From contig OZ020307.1 of the NCBI GenBank assembly GCA_963971305.1, positions 3,981,501 to 4,045,500 on the forward strand: a stretch of 64,000 bases of DNA. The letters are read 5' to 3'. The notes under the pieces are model-generated. The model did no database searches. It saw only the letters and a list, made by a program, of their open reading frames with translations, and had not been told where the DNA came from. Below, in pieces: positions 56,901-64,000 of the stretch. Within the stretch, counting starts at the first letter, position 1, and every line of letters starts with the position of its first letter. Source of the DNA: Arcuatula senhousia. Taxonomy: Eukaryota; Mollusca; Bivalvia; Mytilida; Mytilidae. Made by a program: the position numbers and the translations under genes.

Positions 56901-57784
56901 GTCTACCCCCCCCCCTAGAAACTGAAGGTTTTAATGTTAAAACGATGAATATGAAGTCTCTACAAGGGTATTTCAGTAATTTCAAAGATATGAACAGTTT
57001 TTAAGATTATCATTTCTTATATGATATTATTTTCTGACTTAAGCGTACGTATTGTTTCAAATCACAAAAGCTCAATTTTTGCAATTAAAACTCAGGAAAA
57101 GTATAGATGTCTAAAGAAAATTGCATGCCAGCGCTTTGTCGTTCATTTTTTAAGCATATGTAACGAATCTCTAAAACAAATAATTAAAATGGTTATGGTG
57201 GTACCAGAATTTGCCAGAAAAAAATGGATTTTTTTAAAATTAAAAAGTCTATATCTTCTGGACGGTCCCGGACCCCGCCTTCTAGTACTGCCTCCTCTTC
57301 CATCGAAGGCAATTTACGGCCCTGGTATTGTTAATTTATATTGTAAAAAGTGCAAATCCCTCGACCGGAGATTCATGGTTAATTGAAAAAAGGTGATATA
57401 TATAGATACTGTGCAATTTCAGTATACATGTATATACACAGTTTCATGTTATAGAGAGAATTAGTGAGAAATGGAGATGCCAAATGGCTTTTTGTAATGT
57501 CGACGTCGCTAAATTATAGCCAAGGTAAAAGAATGAAAATATGTAGATACAACACAAAATATATTGGGTACCTTTAGAATAAAGGATCCTCAAAACTTCT
57601 CTTAGTCCGGAGATTATATAGGCATTATAGGCTAAAAGATGCCGATGAAGATACTGCGTACTTCTTCTAAGGAATCTTTGTACCAAGTTTAATTCTATAC
57701 TTATACAGTATTTTAAAGATAATATTAAGGTGCAAAAAAAGTAAAAATGGCATGGAGACTGTTTTGTCTTTTTTGTAACTGAGG

Positions 57785-58080
57785 TGACCAATTCAAACTT
57801 GAAAGCCTCTATTTTACCTGTACGTCTGTCTCAGGTGAGCAATTCATACTTGTAAGCCTCTAGTTTTACCTGTACTTCTGCCTCAAGCGAGCAATTCAGA
57901 CTTTTCAGTCTCTAGTTTTACCTGTACTTCTGTCTCAGGTGAGCAATTCGGACTTGCAAGCCTCTAGTTTTACTTGTACTTCTGCCTCAGGTGATCAATT
58001 CAGACTTGCATGCCTCTAGTTTTACATGTACTTCTGTCTCAGGTGAGCAATTCAGACTTGTAAGCCTCTAGTTTTACCAT
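57785..58080 (+). repeat. 52-bp tandem array resembling the family B 3' end
   Basis: GAGCAATTCA-type units start at 57837, 57889, 57941, 57993 and 58045, a constant 52-bp spacing, with a partial unit before. Each contains CAGGTGAGCAATTCAGACTT, a short palindrome (CTTG-CAAG) and CCTCTAGTT. This matches the terminal part of family B elements base by base apart from the hairpin. Confidence 0.88.
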
Positions 58081-58499
58081 TACATGTATATTACTATCCC
58101 CGCGCTTTTGCTGTTCGATGTACATATATATACAATACAATACAATACAATTCTTTATTAGCCAATTTGGTCCCACAGGGGGCATTTACAATAAACAAGT
58201 ATGATTTTGCTAACATTAAGTGACAGATCTACATTGATACAAATATAGTGGCCATTTTACATTAGTAGCCATTGTCTATATAAAGAAAATACACAAAAAA
58301 AACAATAAGACTCAACACAGACATTTGTGAAGAACATAAAAAAAAAAAAAAATGACTGAATTGGCAGCTAGTGCAGATCAGGAGTGTTTCAATCATTAAC
58401 CTTGTTGCGGTTGAGGATGTATATTTGCATGATTTAAATAAACAGTATTAACTAGTAAGTTAGCGCTTAATAGATCAGTGCAGAAAGTCTTTTTCTGAC

Positions 58500-58895
58500 C
58501 ACAGTGGGCACCAAGGGACGGTGCTTCAGGATATGCGTGCAATTTAAATTGCGCTGCATACCTCCTCGTGCCCAATGTAGACAGACAAGACCTCTGCAAA
58601 GATATGAGTTTTCTTTCTCTTTTGTATATTGTAGGAATACAAAGGGCACCAAGGGACGGTGCTTAAGGTAATGCGTACAAGATTACTTGATACTGCATTC
58701 CACCTCGTGCCCAATGTAGACCAACAAAAACAATAGAAAAAAAAAGTGTTTTTCTTTTTTTTTTTAAAGATTTTAAATAATGACTATTGGATGTTGTGAG
58801 ACTACAAGGGGCACCAAGGGACGGTGCTCAAGGTAATGCGTACAAGATTACTTGATACTGCATTCCTCCTCGTGCCCAATGTAGACAAACAACTA
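58500..58895 (-). repeat. Three structured repeats in the LINE 3' UTR
   Basis: On the plus strand GGGCACCAAGGGACGGTGCT occurs at 58506, 58644 and 58809. Each is followed after about 60 bp by CTCGTGCCCAATGTAGAC. GGGCAC and GTGCCC can pair, and GCACC with GGTGC makes a smaller hairpin, so each unit is a potential stem structure. Confidence 0.82.
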
Positions 58896-58958
58896 AAAGT
58901 GAATGTAGAAATATGAAGGAATATATATACATACATAATTTACATGTATGCATCAAAC

Positions 58959-61900
58959 TTATTCATGCTTAGATATAAATTCACACAGTGTTTTTAGAAC
59001 AATGGGATTTTCACATACAAATAGCCATATAAATTTTTGAGTGTTATCTAAATTAGTGTAATTGTAGCATTGTTCAGATACTATTTTTTCGAGATTTTCT
59101 CTTTCTTTTGTAAATTTAGGACATGTGAATATAAAATGAATTTCGTTCTCAACTTCTCCCGAACTGCACTGTGCACAAATTCTTTGGTCTGGAGGAATAC
59201 CCTGATATCTACCTCTCTCTATTTGAAGTCTATGGGCAGAGATTCTGAATCTGCATAACACACTCCTTTGCTCAGAGTTCGTTATTAAATCTAAATATTT
59301 TTCATATCCAAAGTTTGTTTTAAAAGTAAAATAAGTACGGAGCTTTCCATCTGAATTATTTATAGTTGTACTTCTCCACATTTCAGTATAGTATTCTTTT
59401 AGTATTGAGAAAATTCTTTTCTTACTTAGCTTGTTGTTATTTGTTGTGTTATTGTTCAACTCAGGTATTTTTTGTATAATTAGCTGAACTGACCCATACC
59501 ATGAAGGTTTCTTGCTTTCATATAATTTTCTAGAGTCGATATATGCATCCTTCAGGATACTGAAGTTCTTGAGATTTTCTAATCTCTCACGATAGTTGAC
59601 CATTGACTTGATAATATTGAAGTGCATTGGAAATCGACCTAGTTCTGACAGAACAGCTAGGTTGGTTGCCTTTTTGTGAACAGCAAGAATTCTCTTACAA
59701 AATTTAATATGTAATTTCTCACACAAGATATCTGAAAATATTCTATCGAAAGATAAATTAGTATTGTTCTTGACTTTAGTGGAGAAGCAGTTAAAGAAAC
59801 CCCATATCTCGCAACCATATAATAGGATAGGTGTAATAGTATGATCAAATACGTGTAGAGAAGTCTTAATCTTAGGATTGTTTGATAAGAAATCTTTTTG
59901 TAGTTTAAAGTAAGCTTTTAGTGCTTTGTTGTAAAGTTCTCTCTGAGCAAAGGAAAATGTGCCTGATGCACTGAAAGTAACACCTAAATATTTGTATTGT
60001 TGAACACATTCAATTTCATAATTTTGGTATGAAAACTTATCATTGATGTGTCTGCCCGCTTTGTTGAAAACCAGAACCTTTGTTTTTTTTGGATTTAACA
60101 TTAGGCACCAATTATTACAATAGTTTTCTAAGATATCAAGTTTCGATTGCAAACCTTTTGGTGACGAGGATAAAAGTACTATGTCATCTGCATACATTAG
60201 ACAATGTAACGGTTTGTTGTTAAGAAAAACAGGATCCTGTGATTTCTCTAATAAAATAGGTAGATCATTAATAAAGATTTTGAAAAGATTAGGGCTTAAA
60301 TTGTCCCCTTGTTTAACTCCAAGAAGTGTTGGGAAAAAATCAGTAATACTATTGTCTAATCTAATGCAGGATCTGCTTAGCTCATACATTCTTTTTATAA
60401 TGTTATAGAACAGTGTACCGACTCCAATGTCTAGAAGCTTGATTTTTAGACCAGCATGAATTACTGTATCAAAAGCTTTTTGGAAGTCAACAAAGCAGGC
60501 ATACAGTCTTCCATCTTTTGTGTTACAATATTTGTCAATTAAACATTTTAATATAAACATGTGATCAGTTGTTCTGGCACTTCTTGTAAATCCCACTTGA
60601 CACTCATGAATTATTTTGTGATTGGTTAGAAATGAATCCAGTCTAGCATTCAGAATACTATTAAAAAGTTTTCCAAAAGCTCCAGTGACGGTTATGCCCC
60701 TATAGTTATTTGGATCTGTGATATCATTTGATTTGTAAATTGGAACTATGTATCCCTCAGTCCATTGAATAGGGTATTTACCAGAATTTAAACAAGTATT
60801 GAAAATTTTTTGTAGGCAGGGAAGTAATTGAGTTTGACCACTTTTTATCATGTTATTAGAGACATTGTCTAGCCCAGGAGCTTTATTTGATTTCAATTTT
60901 GAGATTGCCTTGGAAATTTCTTGAGTACTAATTGGTAGATCTAGTTCATTGAATATTTTTTGTTTTTCCATGGTTTCAAGTAGGATTTCAAGATCACATA
61001 AGCGCTGTTTAAACTTGTCTTTTATAGTATTCAATTTATCAAAATGTGAGACCCATGTGGCTGGTTCAACAGGGGAGTTGTTATTGTCTGTATCATGCAA
61101 GCCCCGTAATTCGTTTACTAAATTCCAGTACATTTTTGGTTCATTCTCGTGTAATGATTCCAACTGAGTTAAAATAGATTGTCTATATTGTCTATACTTA
61201 AATTTTCTCAGCTTTCTATACTCCCTATATAATTTGTAATAATGATTTTTTACACTATTATCCTTTGGAAATTTAGAGTAAATTTTGCTATAGTTGATCA
61301 AATTTGATCTGGCCTTTTCCAAATCTGCATCAAACCACTTTTTGTGTTTATGCATTTGTTTTTTATTAGATTTTTTTCTTTTTAGGGACTTTTTAGCTGC
61401 TACAAGTACAATGTCATTTAACTCCCCTGCTGCCTCATCCACCTGCATTTCTGCAGAACCATTATATTTAGTAGTAAAATTATGTATTTTTTCTTGTACT
61501 TCTTCTGAGCACAATGCAAGTTGAAATTCACTTTCAGAGTCATCTGACCAGATGAAATTTGGTATAGTAGAATGTGTGGAAGTATACTTATCCACAGATT
61601 GAACAGAATTAAACTTGGCAGACATGGTCCATTCAATCTTGCAGTGTGTGTCAGATAAAGTAGATATAAACTCTGAAACTTTAAAGTACAAAATAGTATT
61701 AAGGATATCCTCCGAGACCATGGCATAATCAACAACACTGGCACCATTAGGTGTATAACAAGTAAAATGACCAAACATATCCCCAAGGGCTCGACCATTC
61801 AGAATTCTTATTTGATTACCAATGCATAGATCTATTAGTTCCCTTCCTCTTTTATCTATAATGGAATCTGGATTCTTTCTAGGGAGAATTTTTTTGTCAA

Positions 61901-62477
61901 CTGGATAATTATTGAAAAGAGGTAAAAAATGACCTTCATCTTGAGCAATAAAATCATTATCTTCTCCAGTTCGTGCATTGAAATCCCCGCAAAGCATGAT
62001 GCTCCCTTCTTTTTTATATTTATTAATGTCAAGTTCAACACATTCAAGTATGTCTTTGTCAAGCCCCTGAGTATATGAAGATCCGCTTGGTGGATAGTAA
62101 ATTATACATAAAAATAAATCCTTTTCAAAACTAAAATAATCTTTTTTCAATCTTACCCATTGATAATCTGGGTTTGAGTTATTTAGAATTTGAATACTGT
62201 TTTTGATATGTGGCTTGCATAAAATTGCAAGTCCACCAAAATGGCGATTGTTTCTTTTTGATGCTTTTCTGCATATGAAATGTGTACTGAAAGGACCTAT
62301 ATTTTGAATGTTGGTGCTGTCACCAATGTGAGTTTCTGCCAGGAACACTAAATCGTATTGTTTGATTTCATTGAGAAATAGAGGATCCTTAGTTTTATCA
62401 TACTGTTTTGATTTTAAGCCCCCTATGTTCCAAAAGCACATCTTTAAAGATGACCTTGAGCTTATTGAAATTGGCAT
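58959..62477 (-). CDS. LINE ORF2-like polyprotein: endonuclease, reverse transcriptase, CCHC motif
   Basis: 1172 residues without interruption. The N-terminal apurinic-type endonuclease shows WNIGGLKSK (about 16-24), ETHIGD, CGDFNART (about 162) and SDTHCKIEW (about 275). The RT shows KAPGLDNVSNNMIK, NNYRGITV, VDFQKAFDTV, GVKQGDNLSPNLF and the YADD box near 762. Near 1100 is a C-x2-C-x9-H-x4-C motif, common at LINE C-termini. No RNase H domain is apparent. It looks like a Jockey/CR1-L2-group element; the clade is not assigned. All catalytic boxes appear present, so it may be recently active. Confidence 0.93.
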   Translation of the reverse strand: MPISISSRSSLKMCFWNIGGLKSKQYDKTKDPLFLNEIKQYDLVFLAETHIGDSTNIQNIGPFSTHFICRKASKRNNRHFGGLAILCKPHIKNSIQILNNSNPDYQWVRLKKDYFSFEKDLFLCIIYYPPSGSSYTQGLDKDILECVELDINKYKKEGSIMLCGDFNARTGEDNDFIAQDEGHFLPLFNNYPVDKKILPRKNPDSIIDKRGRELIDLCIGNQIRILNGRALGDMFGHFTCYTPNGASVVDYAMVSEDILNTILYFKVSEFISTLSDTHCKIEWTMSAKFNSVQSVDKYTSTHSTIPNFIWSDDSESEFQLALCSEEVQEKIHNFTTKYNGSAEMQVDEAAGELNDIVLVAAKKSLKRKKSNKKQMHKHKKWFDADLEKARSNLINYSKIYSKFPKDNSVKNHYYKLYREYRKLRKFKYRQYRQSILTQLESLHENEPKMYWNLVNELRGLHDTDNNNSPVEPATWVSHFDKLNTIKDKFKQRLCDLEILLETMEKQKIFNELDLPISTQEISKAISKLKSNKAPGLDNVSNNMIKSGQTQLLPCLQKIFNTCLNSGKYPIQWTEGYIVPIYKSNDITDPNNYRGITVTGAFGKLFNSILNARLDSFLTNHKIIHECQVGFTRSARTTDHMFILKCLIDKYCNTKDGRLYACFVDFQKAFDTVIHAGLKIKLLDIGVGTLFYNIIKRMYELSRSCIRLDNSITDFFPTLLGVKQGDNLSPNLFKIFINDLPILLEKSQDPVFLNNKPLHCLMYADDIVLLSSSPKGLQSKLDILENYCNNWCLMLNPKKTKVLVFNKAGRHINDKFSYQNYEIECVQQYKYLGVTFSASGTFSFAQRELYNKALKAYFKLQKDFLSNNPKIKTSLHVFDHTITPILLYGCEIWGFFNCFSTKVKNNTNLSFDRIFSDILCEKLHIKFCKRILAVHKKATNLAVLSELGRFPMHFNIIKSMVNYRERLENLKNFSILKDAYIDSRKLYESKKPSWYGSVQLIIQKIPELNNNTTNNNKLSKKRIFSILKEYYTEMWRSTTINNSDGKLRTYFTFKTNFGYEKYLDLITNSEQRSVLCRFRISAHRLQIERGRYQGIPPDQRICAQCSSGEVENEIHFIFTCPKFTKERENLEKIVSEQCYNYTNLDNTQKFIWLFVCENPIVLKTLCEFISKHE

Positions 62478-62544
62478 ATTATCAAGTTTATATGTACGTA
62501 CGTACGAATGGCGTGAATGTCCAGGACAATCTCTATAACCACTG

Positions 62545-63420
62545 GGAGTAGAAAGATGAAACTTGGGTTATTGATTGCGTTGTGGGTGGGGACTGTGCCG
62601 AAGGTTTTGGAATTTTGATAATGCCCCGCTAGGGGCTGGGATGCATAGCTAGCCTAAGGGCACATCGCCTCCTAGGTTATTTGGAATGCAGAACTGAAAC
62701 TTGGCTCAGTAGTTGTACTATGGATATAGATTCTACCGAAGGTTTCGGAATTTTGATAATGCCTCTAGGGGCTGGCCTGCATAGGTAGCCTAAGGGCACA
62801 TTATTCCTTCGTCACATAGCCCCTCCTAGGTGATTTGGAATACAAACTGAAACTTGGCTCAGTAGTTGCACTATGGGTGTAGATTCTGCCGAAGGTTTCG
62901 GAATTCTGATAATGCCCTAAGGGGCTGGGCTGCAAAGGTAGCCTAAGGGCCCATTAATATTCGTCAGTCACGCAACTCCTCCCAGGTTATTTGGAATGCA
63001 GAACTGAAACTTGGCTCAGTAGTTGCACTATGAATGTAGATTCTGCCGAGAGTTTTGCAATTTTGATAATACCCCTAGGGGCTGGGCTGATTAGGTAGCC
63101 TTAGGGCACATTATTCCTTCGTCACGCACTCCTAGGTTATTTGGAATATGGAACTGAAACTTGGCTCAGTAGTTGCACTATGGATGTAGCTTGTGCCAAA
63201 GGTTTCCAGTTTTGATAATGCCCCTAGAAGCTGGACTGCATAGATAGTCTTAAGGCACATAATTCCTTCGTCATGCATCGCTTCCTAGGTTATTTGGAAT
63301 ACAGAACTGAAACTTAGCTCAGTAGTTGCACAATGGATGTATATTCTACTGAAGGTTTCGGAATTTTGATAATGCCCTTAGGGGCTGGACTGCATAGATA
63401 ACCTAAGGGCACATTATTAC
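62545..63420. repeat. Tandem array, about six units of roughly 150 bp
   Basis: GAAACTTGG-type landmarks lie at 62558, 62696, 62849, 63006, 63156 and 63309 (spacing 138-157 bp). Each unit includes CTCAGTAGTTGCACTATGGA, CCGAAGGTTTCGGAATTTTG and a palindromic ATGCCCCTAGGGGCTGG. It starts some 70 bp upstream of the LINE start codon. It could be monomeric 5' UTR repeats of the LINE or an independent pearl-type core array. Confidence 0.85.
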
Positions 63421-63774
63421 TTTGTCATTCATAATTCTTTACATAAATACATTACTATCACCCCACTATATACCAGAGAAAAGTCTCATATTAATACATA
63501 TACAATTGATAGTACTAGTAATGCTCATTATAGTCATAGCTTATTTCTTTCAATTATTTGCCCTTATACTATCAAACACCAGAGTAGCGCGGGGACATAC
63601 GGCGTGGCTGCTTCAACTAGTTGTTTTTATTGTTCTATGCTCCTCATAATTATATAGTGTTTGGCTTTTTAAATATTTTGGTAGAGCGCCTCTGATGAGT
63701 CTTTAATAGACGAAACGCGCGTCAGGCGTAACAAAATTCATTGTCTGGAACTTTGTTGTCATTTTAATTTATAA
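63421..63774 (+). mobile_element. Penelope-type terminal-repeat fragment carrying a hammerhead ribozyme
   Basis: Around the ribozyme, TATATAGTGTTTGGCTTTTT upstream and ATTGTCTGGAACTTTGTTGT downstream also occur, decayed, around 13942-13985. The shared extent is at least about 130 bp. Hammerheads of this compact form are known from pLTRs of Penelope-like elements and related animal retroelements. The left boundary is not determined. Confidence 0.55.
63686..63729 (+). ncRNA. Hammerhead ribozyme, minimal type I (Penelope-like)
   Basis: Stem I pairs GCGCCT (63686-63691) with AGGCGT (63724-63729). The core CTGATGA is at 63692-63698, and stem II is GTC/GAC (63699-63701, 63709-63711) with a 7-nt loop. 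GAAA is at 63712-63715. Stem III is only two pairs (A63715-T63722 and C63716-G63721) closed by GCGC, and the cleavage site follows GUC at 63723. All invariant core residues are present. The very short stem III is typical of the animal retroelement hammerheads, which are thought to work best as dimers. Confidence 0.9.
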
Positions 63775-64000
63775 CTAGACTTACAAGTCTGAATTGCTCG
63801 CCTGATTTAAGAGCTCAATCAATACATGTACAAATGTACTTTGGGGACTGACATTTTCTTTTTCAATACACACCAAGACATGCATTCTTAAAATTCAATT
63901 GATAAATAAAACATATGGTAATGATGGTTTCTGAAATAGTTGTAGTTTTTTGGGTTTTTTTTATGAGGAAAGACAGACATGATGAATCCTATTCACCATC
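63775..64000 (-). mobile_element. 3' end of a Helentron-like element running off the window
   Basis: On the minus strand the element would end CAGGCGAGCAATTCAGACTT, GTAAGTCTAG (63775-63804). This is the same terminal block as the 52-bp array at 57785 and the family B ends, with a CTAG terminus. The remainder extends beyond the window. Confidence 0.55.

Larger units (their letters stand above)
58133..62480 (-). mobile_element. LINE retrotransposon with an apparently intact main ORF
   Basis: The coding frame at 58959-62477 is followed on the minus strand by an approximately 800-bp 3' UTR with three structured repeats, then AATTGGCTAATAAAG and an (ATTGT)n tail at 58133-58152, which marks the 3' end. 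The 5' boundary is uncertain: tandem repeats (62545-63420) lie directly upstream and may or may not belong. No ORF1 is visible within the window. Confidence 0.85.

Noticed and set aside
56626..56985. Proline-rich 119-codon frame on the minus strand
   Set aside because: It is the complement of the G-rich minisatellite.
61418..61798. 126-codon minus-strand frame inside the LINE ORF
   Set aside because: It is an out-of-phase shadow of the 1172-codon frame.
1..64000. tRNA or rRNA genes
   Set aside because: No cloverleaf with A and B box pairs or rRNA-like stretch was recognised by eye; a dedicated scan could still find one.

Overview
The window reads as an AT-rich nuclear segment of an invertebrate, most likely a marine bivalve mollusc (a Mytilus-like mussel is my best guess). 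Reasons: multi-exon genes with GT-AG introns, very dense short interspersed repeats, 'pearl'-like elements with a hairpin, a CTGT/CGTC microsatellite and a tandem core, a Penelope-type hammerhead ribozyme, and a LINE with a microsatellite tail. Species is inference; no search could be run.

Two host genes converge. (1) On the + strand, 3465-38843, are 18 coding exons of a follistatin-related protein 4/5-like (FSTL4/5) secreted protein. The first exon(s), with the signal peptide, lie left of the window or were not recognised. The exons join in one frame to at least 1559 residues: an acidic low-complexity region, a Kazal domain, four PAN/Apple domains, a Thr/Pro linker, one EF-hand, two Ig domains and the conserved FSTL4/5 C-terminal region (probable beta-propeller). 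The four PAN domains and acidic region are not part of the FSTL4/5 layout I know. (2) On the - strand, 51501-55342, is a two-coding-exon small Maf bZIP factor (157 residues), with a CCAAT box and CNC-sMaf/antioxidant-response-like sites upstream of its 12-nt first coding exon.

The rest is mostly mobile DNA. Several unrelated-looking repeat families share one plan: inverted subterminal ends, a 5' palindrome, a microsatellite, a tandem core (exactly 167 bp in one family, about 158 bp in another), a 3' hairpin and a terminal CTTGTT or CTAGTT. I interpret them as non-autonomous Helentron/pearl-like elements. They are nested in introns; one abuts an exon and forms part of its splice-acceptor region. 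Tc1/mariner-like and other MITEs, a 5'-truncated Penelope-like reverse transcriptase (43490-44806, - strand) and an apparently intact LINE ORF (58959-62477, - strand), flanked by tandem repeats on both sides, complete the picture. An intact-looking minimal hammerhead ribozyme lies at 63686-63729 and a decayed relative at 13942-13985 (- strand).

The most unusual pattern is in the FSTL-like gene: four of its 17 visible splice donors are followed by tandem duplications that copy the exon end plus donor, two of them expanded into minisatellites of about ten units that carry arrays of donor-like sites.
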